In this document: in pieces, positions 45,568-53,943 of the stretch | How the letters are laid out: each line of letters opens with the position of its first letter | How positions within the stretch are numbered: the first letter of the stretch is position 1 | Assembly (NCBI RefSeq): GCF_030295995.1 | Contig: NZ_AP027365.1 | Location: forward strand, 2,946,066 to 3,010,065 | Source of the DNA: Thalassotalea hakodatensis | Lineage (GTDB): Bacteria; Pseudomonadota; Gammaproteobacteria; Enterobacterales; Alteromonadaceae | Direction of reading: 5' to 3' | Length of the DNA stretch: 64,000 bases | Program-made: the position numbers and the translations under genes | Notes under the pieces: generated by a model | Database searches by the model: none | The model's input: the letters and a program-made list of their open reading frames with translations, nothing else | What the model was told of the DNA's origin: nothing

Positions 45568-46344
45568 TTACTCAGCAGATGTTTGTACAACAGGTGCCAC
45601 GATTAAATCTGGGGCTAACTGTTTGCGTGCAATGCGTAAGGCTTTGTTGATATCGGTACGATAGCTAGCATCTAATGGTTGCCAACTTTCACTTTGCTGA
45701 TCCCACATACCCATGTGCTGTCCATCACGGGTACGGTAAACTAAGCTCACGCGACCAATACGCAAAAAATCTACATCACGCTCTTCACCCGCAACGTTTT
45801 GTAAACCGGTATAAGCTTCTATGGTTCTTCCGTAATCAACTTCCACTTGGTAAGCTTCTAACACCTGTCTAAACTTTTCAGAAACAGATACGTCAGCACG
45901 AGTTAATGTTCGCTGTAATGCTTCAATACGGTTGTTGCGCTCTTCAGGTAAAAATGGCACATCAAGCGCCACAAACTGTGCAAGAGATTCGATCATACGT
46001 GCCATCAATGGTGAAACTTGACGTTCGATAACACTGACTTGTTCCATCGACACCGCTAATTGGGCTAATTCTGTTTGTTGGTTTTCAACCTGTGTTTGCA
46101 TCTGTTGGTTATAAACATTCAAACCATCTATTTCTTTATTTAATGCTTTGAACTGTTGAAGTTTGGTTTGAATTTGTTCGCTAATACGATCAACACGCTT
46201 TTGTGATTTATTCGCAGAAGCGGTTATTTTCTTACCGGCTTCAACAACATCTTTTACGTCTGTCTGTTGAGCTGCTGCGCTTGACAAGGACAAGGTAATG
46301 GCGCCGAATAACAAACTTGTAGGAGCCAACTTGAACATTTTCAT
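45568..46344 (-). CDS. DUF3450 periplasmic coiled-coil protein
   Basis: From ATG 46344 (GAAGG Shine-Dalgarno upstream) the 258-aa product has a signal peptide (MKMFKLAPTSLLFGAITLSL, cleaved near AAAQQ), a long coiled-coil segment (about 30-120, SQKRVDRISEQIQTKLQQFK in part) and a small C-terminal beta domain (RIGRVSLVYRTRDGQHMGMW). Its C-terminal region resembles the periplasmic part of the next gene (both have VGGF/RIGRVSLV-like strands), suggesting the two associate. It is the first gene of the TonB operon, behind a PhoB box. Confidence 0.9.
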   Translation of the reverse strand: MKMFKLAPTSLLFGAITLSLSSAAAQQTDVKDVVEAGKKITASANKSQKRVDRISEQIQTKLQQFKALNKEIDGLNVYNQQMQTQVENQQTELAQLAVSMEQVSVIERQVSPLMARMIESLAQFVALDVPFLPEERNNRIEALQRTLTRADVSVSEKFRQVLEAYQVEVDYGRTIEAYTGLQNVAGEERDVDFLRIGRVSLVYRTRDGQHMGMWDQQSESWQPLDASYRTDINKALRIARKQLAPDLIVAPVVQTSAE

Positions 46345-46473
46345 AGTTAAACCTTCATTATGTGTGAACTGCATAAAAGCAGCTGGAAAAACAAATTGTT
46401 TTTCCGAGTAAATAATGAAGCAAAGTGTAATAACTAATTGTGACAGTAAAGTTTCAGGAATATTGCAACTTTA

Positions 46474-46495
46474 TTAAATGACAAATAAATGACAA
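46474..46495 (-). promoter_or_regulatory. PhoB box upstream of the DUF3450-TonB operon
   Basis: On the minus strand two 11-bp direct repeats, TTGTCATTTAT then TTGTCATTTAA, match the Pho box consensus (CTGTCATAAAT repeated). The TGTCA cores are exactly 11 bp apart. The box points towards the DUF3450 gene, whose start lies 130 bp downstream. An AT-rich candidate -10 (CAATATTC region) follows about one turn later, as expected for PhoB-activated promoters. A further TGTCA lies at 46445-46441. Confidence 0.72.
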
Positions 46496-46753
46496 TTTTT
46501 TTACAAGGAATAAAGTACATCAATCACTTAGCCCGCCGAAAAGAAATGATTCAATACATGATGTTTACTTTCTGTAGTATTTATACGTTTCCTAGTAAAA
46601 AGTTCATACGGCTTAATCATTATTGCTCCCCACCGTAACAACAACAAAAATAAACACTTTAAATCAACAAGTTAAACAACAAAAAGAGTTGGAGTAGTTA
46701 TTGCTTAATCACCTTAAATGTATTGTTTTAACATCAATAAGGATAAAAAGGTT

Positions 46754-48082
46754 ATGGAATTAGCAGTGTTTTTTAAATCACTATTGTTATTAGCATTTCT
46801 ATTAATGCTGGGAAACGCGATAAAACACACATTGCTTAAAAGATTTATTATTCCTTCTTCACTCATAGCAGGAGCTCTTGCTTTACTGTTAAGTCCGCAG
46901 CTACTTGGTCAATTCATTAACATTACCCTCAAAGAACAATCACTTTGGATTGATGATACCGTGATTGATATCTGGAAAAAGTTACCTGGGTATTTAATTG
47001 TTGTTGTATTTGCTGGTTTATTTTTAGGTAAAAAAATTCCGACAATAAAACAGTCTGTTAATAAAAGTTTACCCAACCTTAGCTTTGGTTATACCATCGC
47101 CATCGGCCAGTACATCGTAGGTATGATCGCAGCCTTACTCATTTTAGTGCCGTTATTTGATACTAAAGCGTTTGCAGGGGCCTTAATTGCCATAGGCTTT
47201 CAAGGCGGACACGTTACGGTAGCTGGCTTACAATCAACCTTTGAAGGGCTTGATTTCGCTAAAGGCATAGATTTAGGCTTAGGCATCGCTACTATTGGAC
47301 TCATCAGTGCAATTACTTTAGGCACAATCATGTCGAATAAAGTTGGCGGTTCAAACCAAGAACTTGAAATGACTGATGATGATAACAACCTTGAGGTAAA
47401 AGATAGGCCTTTCGGGTTGCAATTTGCCATTTTAGGCTCTGTGATCATGCTTGCTTGGTTAGCCTTATCTGGTTTGAAAGTTGCGGAAGAACAGCTTTTT
47501 CCTGAAACATCAATTTCAATTTTTAAATATATGCCGCTGTTCCCAGTTGCGATGCTTACAGGGTTATTAGTTCAGGTAATTTTAAATAAAACCGGTGCAG
47601 GTAACCTCATCAGTAATTATCAAATTAATTTATTATCTAATCTATCACTCGACTTACTAATAGTCGCGGCGTTAGGTGCATTAAATTTATCTGTACTTGC
47701 TGAATATTGGCAGAGCATTGTATTATTAGGCGTTGTTGGTGTGGTTTATAGTACCGCTATTTATTTTATTTTTGGCAGCTGGTTCTTTAACAAAGACTGG
47801 AAAGTGCGAGGCATTGGTGAAGTAGGTCAATCAATGGGGACGACTGCCGTTGGGTTATTAATGTTAAAACAAGCGACAACTTCGCCAGATAAACATATCC
47901 GACCTTTTAGTTACAAGCAGCCTTTATACGAACCAATTGTAGGTGGCGGAATTGTTACTGCATTGGCAATCCCTACCATCGCTAACTTCGGGCCATGGGT
48001 ATTCACTGCGATTATGACAACGATACTCATCTCGATCATTAGTGGGTTTACGTTTTATAAAAAGCGTTACCAGAATGAGTAG
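46754..48082 (+). CDS. GltS-type sodium/glutamate symporter family protein
   Basis: The 442-aa polytopic membrane protein (start ATG 46754, preceded by AAGG) has about twelve hydrophobic segments in two inverted halves, with GFQGGHVTVAGL and later EVGQSMGTTAVGLL as the gated re-entrant motifs of the glutamate:Na+ symporter (ESS) family. Substrate is probably glutamate or a related carboxylate, but the sequence is divergent from E. coli GltS. It is divergent from the TonB operon and read on the plus strand with the two following genes. Confidence 0.78.
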   Translation: MELAVFFKSLLLLAFLLMLGNAIKHTLLKRFIIPSSLIAGALALLLSPQLLGQFINITLKEQSLWIDDTVIDIWKKLPGYLIVVVFAGLFLGKKIPTIKQSVNKSLPNLSFGYTIAIGQYIVGMIAALLILVPLFDTKAFAGALIAIGFQGGHVTVAGLQSTFEGLDFAKGIDLGLGIATIGLISAITLGTIMSNKVGGSNQELEMTDDDNNLEVKDRPFGLQFAILGSVIMLAWLALSGLKVAEEQLFPETSISIFKYMPLFPVAMLTGLLVQVILNKTGAGNLISNYQINLLSNLSLDLLIVAALGALNLSVLAEYWQSIVLLGVVGVVYSTAIYFIFGSWFFNKDWKVRGIGEVGQSMGTTAVGLLMLKQATTSPDKHIRPFSYKQPLYEPIVGGGIVTALAIPTIANFGPWVFTAIMTTILISIISGFTFYKKRYQNE

Positions 48083-48146
48083 CGGTCAGAACAGTTAAAC
48101 GTTTATAATCACGGGGGAACTATAAAGATAAGTTGGTTTAATAAAT

Positions 48147-48788
48147 TTGAATACTACTAACATTAACAAAGTGTTTATCATTGGCTTACCCCGAACGGGT
48201 ACCACGAGTATTTGTAAAATGTGTTTAGATTTTGGCTTTCATGTTGCACATACCGCGTATACCGATAAAACCTTTGAGTTTGCTACAGTGTTAGCCGATA
48301 CCCCCATGTTTGCCGACTACAAAGCACTTGATCTCGCCTACCCTAATAGTAAGTTTGTCTTACTTGAGCGCGAGCTTACTGACTGGCTACCGTCAATAAA
48401 GCAGTTATTACAACGGATGTATGAGAATGTAACACGCACAGATGGTGGTTTTAACTCAATAATCAAACGCTGTTATCAACAAACATTCTCACCATTTACC
48501 TTTGATAACATTAATGATGATGCTTTTTTATCGCAAGCCTATGTAAAACATCAACAAGAGGTTTTACATTATTTTAATCAGCAGCCAAGCAAGTTACTGT
48601 CTATTAATATTCAGCAAAGCAACGCGGTAGAAGAATTGAGCAAATTTTTATCCATTAAAACTGACACAACCCATTTTGAACATTTAAACAAAGGCGGTAA
48701 AGTTACCGCCTGGAAAGATATAGAACATCCCAAGAAAGTGGCATCAACAAGAAAGGGAAGAGCAACCGCCCTACCTTATTCACTTTAA
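48147..48788 (+). CDS. Sulfotransferase-like protein
   Basis: The 213-aa product starts with the PAPS 5'-phosphosulfate loop FIIGLPRTGTTSICKM (residues about 9-24) and a later 3'-binding segment YPNSKFVLLERELTDWLPS. This fits the small bacterial sulfotransferase/P-loop family used to sulfate cell-surface glycans or lipids. There is no ATG: the apparent start is TTG 48147, or GTG 48171 just before the P loop. It lies 65 bp after the symporter gene. Confidence 0.72.
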   Translation: MNTTNINKVFIIGLPRTGTTSICKMCLDFGFHVAHTAYTDKTFEFATVLADTPMFADYKALDLAYPNSKFVLLERELTDWLPSIKQLLQRMYENVTRTDGGFNSIIKRCYQQTFSPFTFDNINDDAFLSQAYVKHQQEVLHYFNQQPSKLLSINIQQSNAVEELSKFLSIKTDTTHFEHLNKGGKVTAWKDIEHPKKVASTRKGRATALPYSL

Positions 48789-48810
48789 CAAGGATATAAC
48801 GATTAACACA

Positions 48811-49173
48811 TTGCTATCTATTATTCATACTATTCGCGTCGCGATAGGCGAAGGCATATGGAAATCACTCGCATTTATTATTGTCTTACTGCTTGCAGGA
48901 CCTGAGCTAATAATAGGTATGGAGCTAATGGCACTAATAGAAGTGGTGGGTGCATCGACTTTTGTTATCGCTTACTTAACTGGCTTAAAATTGTTGATGA
49001 TTAAAATAAAAAAACGCTATCTTACTTTTGAGAAATACAGTGTTTTATTTCTTCCTACTTGGCAATACTTCAAAGCAATGCCAAGTTTATGTTTACACGC
49101 AATTCCTCACCGTACCGTTATCATCTCTTTATTTGCTACTGTTTACCTTGGTATGTTGTTCATACTCATTTAA
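48811..49173 (+). CDS. Small polytopic membrane protein, unknown
   Basis: The product of about 120 aa has three hydrophobic segments (about 18-38 SLAFIIVLLLAGPELIIGME, 45-65, and 102-120 IISLFATVYLGMLFILI). I do not recognise the family. The start is uncertain: TTG 48811, or ATT 48802, which sits 7 nt behind AAGGA (48790-48794) at better spacing. It follows the sulfotransferase by 22 bp and a terminator follows. Confidence 0.55.
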   Translation: MLSIIHTIRVAIGEGIWKSLAFIIVLLLAGPELIIGMELMALIEVVGASTFVIAYLTGLKLLMIKIKKRYLTFEKYSVLFLPTWQYFKAMPSLCLHAIPHRTVIISLFATVYLGMLFILI

Positions 49174-49186
49174 CACCTTTAACCAT

Positions 49187-49222
49187 TAAAAAAGCCCCTT
49201 ACTTTTCAGTAAAGAGCTTTTT
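49187..49222. terminator. Bidirectional terminator between membrane protein and TonB receptor genes
   Basis: AAAAAGC...TTACT (49189-49203) pairs with AGTAA...GCTTTTT (49208-49222) with a small internal mismatch and a 4-nt loop. T-rich ends occur in both directions between the convergent genes. Confidence 0.65.
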
Positions 49223-49248
49223 AGCAGATGTTAGGTTACGACAAAGAA

Positions 49249-51930
49249 TTAAAATTCGTAGGTATAACTTAAACTAACACTTGTACCTATTTCTTTTTCT
49301 CTTACCGCAATATCAGACTGAGTAACTTCTTGTGACTCATCCAGTAAGTTCTTTACTTTCAGTTTCACTTTCGAGTTAAAGTTTGGATAATACGTGTAAA
49401 CTAAGTCAACGGCATGAAATGGCTGCTCCATAGCATCTTCACTACCACCTAAACCTGATGCCACAATTCGCTCACCAAACACATTGTAGACTAAAGATCC
49501 TGAATGATTGCCATTTGCTGAATCGTAGTTTAATTGAAAATTAACAACATATTCTGAATGACCAGTCATACGCTTCGTCGGATTGGTTAAATTCCCCGCT
49601 AAGGCTGGATCAATACTAACCTCAGAATCACTGAAGGTAATATTACCTGAAGTGAAAAAACCATCGGCTAAATACGTTAGATCATGCATCCATTCAACTT
49701 CAACACCTGTAACTTCCGCTGTTTCACCGTTCACAAATGTTGCATTGTAAGACGCATCATTTGCGGTTAGCACTTTTTCAATCGGCGATGCAATATCTTT
49801 ATAAAAGGCCGCTACAGTAAAGTTATCACCATTGTCAGCGTAGTATTCATAACGAAGATCATAATTTTTCATTGGGCTACTTTGCAGACTTACACGGCCA
49901 AAAGTACGAAAATCTGTCAGAGGATCAAAATAAGCAACTGGCACTACTTCTCGTAAATCAGGACGAACAACCGTTTCACCATAACTTGCACGTACTTGAT
50001 AACGTTCACCACCCAAATAAGTAAAGGCCAATGATGGATATAGATCATCATCATTGATACTACCCGCTTCAATTTTTTCTGGCGCATAATAAATATCAAG
50101 TTCTTTCTTGCCAAAAATTAAGCTTGATGTACCAATTGAAGTTTGCTTAAACTCTTCATATCTAACACCACCACTAAAGCGTAGATCACCGTATATAAAA
50201 TCAAATGAACCGTAGACAGCATCAATTTTTTGAGCAGCAAGATAATCATCAGCATCAGGTGCAGAAGGCTCATTAAAATCAACTAATATACGTTGTTCTT
50301 CAATAAACGCATCCGTTAAGTAACTGGCATTATTCAACGGTGAATGAGAGCCATCATTAATCGTTATACTAGAACCAGCGTCATTATCGACTGTATAACT
50401 AGATGTTGTATAGTAACGACCGCGATCTGAGAAATCATAACCCGCTTTTAACTCTAGTTCATATCCTTCATTGTAAATCGGTAAGGTGATGTTACCACCA
50501 TATGACTTCACATTATCTTCCATGTCAGTGTAGTTATATAATGCTCGGTTATCATCCCCGGTAATACTAGAACCAGAATAAACACCATCTTCAAACCTAT
50601 CAATAAAACGATAGCTTGCATCTAATGGTATTTCTGTTTTCGCTTCCGATTCTGTATACTGCCAATCAGCACCAATCCCCCAATAATCAACAAAGGTATG
50701 CTGTCCTATTACTTGATTAACCAATAATGTACGCTCTTCATACTTAAATTGATGAAGTCTATCGGCACGACCGTCATTAACAATCGTATAAATGTTACTA
50801 CCGCCAGGACTTTGTATTTCACCCACTTCAACTTCATCTTCATTATCAACTAAATATAAGTTATTAAATGAAATTGAATGGTTATTTAATTTATAACCAA
50901 AGTTTAATACACCATTGTAGCGCTCAGTCTCGGTAGTTACGCTTGAATTTTTTACAGCGGTATAGCAACTGGCTGCAATGTCTTCTGCCGTATCCAATAA
51001 AATTGAACAATTATCAGTAAGGTTTTGGCTAACAATATTCGTAGACTTGTCTGCAGAATCCCATTGACTTTCGTAGGAAAAAGCGGCTAAAAACCCGATA
51101 GTTCCACCAAAATATGTTTCATCGAAACTATTACCAATATGCGCTTTAATATCATATTTAGGGTCAAGTGATTGCTCTTTGATAGTTAAATCTCTTGGTA
51201 ATGCTTTTAACAATTCATTATTAGTAGCAACAGCAATTTCAGAGACTGTTTGAGTTTCTGTTGCTGTAATGCCATCTCGTTTTATAATATTGTCAATGCT
51301 AAAGTTGCCGCGATATTGCACAATGGCATCTTCGAGCTTTTTAGGAATATTTCCGCTAGGTCGCTCATAAGTATATCCGTCATCCGCACTAGAGTCATAG
51401 CCTACACCCACCTCAATACTAGAAGTAAATTGACTCGGTACCGATTTAGTTCGAATATCAATTGAACCACCACCAAATGCGGCAGGCATGTTGGCTGAAA
51501 ATGCTTTTTGTACCGCCATGCTTTCAATAATACTTGATGGGATAATATCAAGAGGTACAACGTTACGTGTAAGATCTGGACTTGGTATGGTGGCACCATT
51601 TAAGCGTGCGCTTGAATAACGCTCACCTAAACCACGAACATAGATAAATTTGCCATCTACCAACGTCAATCCAGTTACTCGTCGTAATGCAGAAGCAGCA
51701 TCACTATCACCAGTACGCGACATTTGTTCTGAGCCTAGAATATCGGCAACAAATGCTTGATTTTTACGTTCAGCAATTACTGATGCAGCACTTCCTTGCA
51801 ACCTGGTTGCTTTTGCTACAACCTCTTCCATTACCTGTTCTTCTTCAGGGGCAAGTGCATAACCAGTAACGCTGAACAAACCCAACCCGACAGCAACAGC
51901 TAGCTTTTGGAGTTTGTATTGATTTGTCAT
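49249..51930 (-). CDS. TonB-dependent receptor, probably Pho-regulated
   Basis: The 893-aa outer membrane receptor has a signal peptide (LAVAVGLGLFSVTGYALAP), a plug domain (about 40-165, with ADILGSEQMSRTGDSDAASA, VTGLTLVDGKFIYVRGLGER and IPSSIIESM) and a 22-strand barrel ending SLSYTYEF. The plug is of the SusC-like/TonB-dependent transporter type and not obviously a siderophore receptor. It is the second gene behind a PhoB box and a beta-helix lipoprotein gene (83-bp spacing with a terminator-like hairpin). Together they look like a phosphate-starvation uptake pair; the substrate cannot be read from sequence. Confidence 0.88.
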   Translation of the reverse strand: MTNQYKLQKLAVAVGLGLFSVTGYALAPEEEQVMEEVVAKATRLQGSAASVIAERKNQAFVADILGSEQMSRTGDSDAASALRRVTGLTLVDGKFIYVRGLGERYSSARLNGATIPSPDLTRNVVPLDIIPSSIIESMAVQKAFSANMPAAFGGGSIDIRTKSVPSQFTSSIEVGVGYDSSADDGYTYERPSGNIPKKLEDAIVQYRGNFSIDNIIKRDGITATETQTVSEIAVATNNELLKALPRDLTIKEQSLDPKYDIKAHIGNSFDETYFGGTIGFLAAFSYESQWDSADKSTNIVSQNLTDNCSILLDTAEDIAASCYTAVKNSSVTTETERYNGVLNFGYKLNNHSISFNNLYLVDNEDEVEVGEIQSPGGSNIYTIVNDGRADRLHQFKYEERTLLVNQVIGQHTFVDYWGIGADWQYTESEAKTEIPLDASYRFIDRFEDGVYSGSSITGDDNRALYNYTDMEDNVKSYGGNITLPIYNEGYELELKAGYDFSDRGRYYTTSSYTVDNDAGSSITINDGSHSPLNNASYLTDAFIEEQRILVDFNEPSAPDADDYLAAQKIDAVYGSFDFIYGDLRFSGGVRYEEFKQTSIGTSSLIFGKKELDIYYAPEKIEAGSINDDDLYPSLAFTYLGGERYQVRASYGETVVRPDLREVVPVAYFDPLTDFRTFGRVSLQSSPMKNYDLRYEYYADNGDNFTVAAFYKDIASPIEKVLTANDASYNATFVNGETAEVTGVEVEWMHDLTYLADGFFTSGNITFSDSEVSIDPALAGNLTNPTKRMTGHSEYVVNFQLNYDSANGNHSGSLVYNVFGERIVASGLGGSEDAMEQPFHAVDLVYTYYPNFNSKVKLKVKNLLDESQEVTQSDIAVREKEIGTSVSLSYTYEF

Positions 51931-51955
51931 GTTAGTTTCCTAATTCAGTGTTCAA

Positions 51956-51989
51956 TAAAAAGGCGCCAAGAGAGTGTTAACGGCGCCTT
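51956..51989 (-). terminator. Intercistronic terminator/attenuator before the TonB receptor
   Basis: On the minus strand AAGGCGCC (51989-51982) pairs with GGCGCCTT (51967-51960) over a 14-nt loop and is followed by TTTTT (complement of 51957-51961). It sits between the lipoprotein stop codon and the receptor start. A partial terminator here would give more lipoprotein than receptor mRNA. Confidence 0.8.
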
Positions 51990-52013
51990 CTTGATTTGGA
52001 TTTCAGGTGGAAA

Positions 52014-53618
52014 TTAGTCTGCTTTAGCTGCTGTTACTGCAGTCTCTACCCACTTGTACCAAACTGAACTAGTATCTTGGTCTGAAACAGCACCAATGTA
52101 ATTTACAGTATCGAAGAAGCTTGAATCTAAGCCTGATAGGTCATTTGCATCAATAGTAATTGCAGTTGAACTGGTGTTTGTCGCAAAACCGCTTTCTGAA
52201 AGTACGTCTGCATCAGCTGCAACACGGATATTAGAGCCGTCGTTTTCATACCAAGCTTCTACAGTCTTACCTGCTGGCATTTGTGTTGCGTCTTTAAATT
52301 CACTTGCACAAGCCATTACCGAGTTATTGAACATGATTTCAGCAGAATTCTTAAGTCCATCAGTAGTAAATTCAATACACTCTGAACCATTTGGATTTTC
52401 ACGCTTAACAAATAATGCGTTGTAATAGTTTGATTTAATTGCGTCATCAAATTTAATAGCTTGTGATAATTTTTCATCACGTACCGAAGCGCCATCTGTT
52501 GTTACAACAGTAACGTTAGCAATCGTTGGAAATGATGCTGGTGCTTCACTATAATCTGCACCGCCGTTCTGCTCACCATCAGTTTCAAAGCCATTATTAC
52601 CCATAAATGCAGTAGCGCCGTTACGCGTCGTCACAGTTCCATGCTCGATATATAAGAATTGTGCATTACCTTGCCAGCCTGCATCAATATCTATCGCATC
52701 ATCTTGCGTATCAGTTACCACAATGTGCTTTATATTTGCTGCGCCACCAAAAAATTCGATACCATCATCGTAACCTTGATGAATATGAATATAATCAAAT
52801 GAAGAGCCTGAACCTACAGCATTTAATGTCAAAGAGTTTAAATCTTCACCAGGTTCACCACCCACTTTAGGACCCGAACCAGCATACCAAATCTTAGCAA
52901 ATTTGATATTACCACTACCGTCAGTGTTATCATTACCACCGAAGAATGTAGTTACACCTTCGAATTCTTGGCTACAAGTATCTGCAGCACGCTGTGCATT
53001 AGTACAATGATTGGTTATACCGTTACCATTTATTAAGATACCACCCCAATCAGAAAACTCAGCGCCTTTACCTTCAAGATCATGACGGTCATAGGCAAAA
53101 GCAGAGGTAAACGTGATTGGCTTTTCTGCTGTACCTACTGCTTGAATTTTTGCACCACGTGCGATTCGTACAATCGCTTCACCTGATTTAAAAGCTAAGG
53201 TAGCACCAGGTTTCACTGTCATCGTTGGACCATTAGTTGGTACGACAAAACCTTCACTTGTGCGGCCATCTTCACCAATTAAAAGCGCATCTTCAAATAC
53301 ATGAACACCGCCATCTGGCAATTCATCAAAAGTGATGTTTGCAGTTATTGAAATATTCTTACTTGCAAACGAATCGTTATATAGACAATCTTTACCATCA
53401 AATGTACCTTCAACAGTACCAACAGCTGAGTCATAACTGGCACATTCAACAGCATCTTGCTGCCCACCGTTATCGGTGTTATTCGAATTGTTAACACTGT
53501 TATCTGTTGTTGTACTGTTATCATTTACTGTTGGATTAATTTTGATATCGCCGCCACAACCTACTAATGCTAATGCACAAGCAACCGCACTGACTTTAAA
53601 TAATGATTTCAATTGCAT
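52014..53618 (-). CDS. Beta-helix surface/periplasmic lipoprotein, TonB-receptor partner
   Basis: The 534-aa product (ATG 53618, GGAG Shine-Dalgarno) has a lipoprotein signal ending LALVGCGGD, an Asn/Thr/Ser-rich linker (DNSTTTDNSVNNSNNTDNGG), and then a right-handed parallel beta-helix-like body. It has repeating strands such as PTMTVKPGATLAFKSGEAIV and KPITFTSAFAYDRHD, and the family motif FSDWGGILINGNG. Three internal Cys pairs may stabilise it (CTNAQRAADTC). It is the first gene of an operon with the TonB-dependent receptor, directly behind a PhoB box. It probably captures substrate or serves as the receptor's surface partner. No enzymatic motif was recognised. Confidence 0.85.
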   Translation of the reverse strand: MQLKSLFKVSAVACALALVGCGGDIKINPTVNDNSTTTDNSVNNSNNTDNGGQQDAVECASYDSAVGTVEGTFDGKDCLYNDSFASKNISITANITFDELPDGGVHVFEDALLIGEDGRTSEGFVVPTNGPTMTVKPGATLAFKSGEAIVRIARGAKIQAVGTAEKPITFTSAFAYDRHDLEGKGAEFSDWGGILINGNGITNHCTNAQRAADTCSQEFEGVTTFFGGNDNTDGSGNIKFAKIWYAGSGPKVGGEPGEDLNSLTLNAVGSGSSFDYIHIHQGYDDGIEFFGGAANIKHIVVTDTQDDAIDIDAGWQGNAQFLYIEHGTVTTRNGATAFMGNNGFETDGEQNGGADYSEAPASFPTIANVTVVTTDGASVRDEKLSQAIKFDDAIKSNYYNALFVKRENPNGSECIEFTTDGLKNSAEIMFNNSVMACASEFKDATQMPAGKTVEAWYENDGSNIRVAADADVLSESGFATNTSSTAITIDANDLSGLDSSFFDTVNYIGAVSDQDTSSVWYKWVETAVTAAKAD

Positions 53619-53786
53619 TTCATGTACTCCGAAGAATATTATTGTTAATTGTTCAAACTGATTAAGTGAAGCCTTCGTAGCGTCCTGCCATAAAAACTTC
53701 ACTTAATCAGCTTGATTTAAGTTGAGCGTTATCCTACGGATGAAAAATGACAGAATTGTTTTAGAAATATGTAGTTTTTGTTTCGC

Positions 53787-53808
53787 TAAAATGACAAAAA
53801 GATGACAA
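53787..53808 (-). promoter_or_regulatory. PhoB box upstream of the lipoprotein/TonB-receptor operon
   Basis: On the minus strand the direct repeats TTGTCATCTTT and TTGTCATTTTA have TGTCA cores 11 bp apart, as in the Pho box consensus. It lies about 169 bp upstream of the lipoprotein start codon. A third CTGTCAT core lies four 11-bp steps further downstream (53752-53748). The box is almost identical to the one before the TonB operon at 46474-46495. Confidence 0.72.
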
Positions 53809-53943
53809 AACACTACGCAAGCACCATATACACGGGTAAAGTTCTTTAGGAAGTGTAAAAAATAAAGTTGAAATACCCTTCAATGAATAACACTTTTAAA
53901 GCAATTATTACGATAATAACAATAATATTTAGAGCAATCGTAG

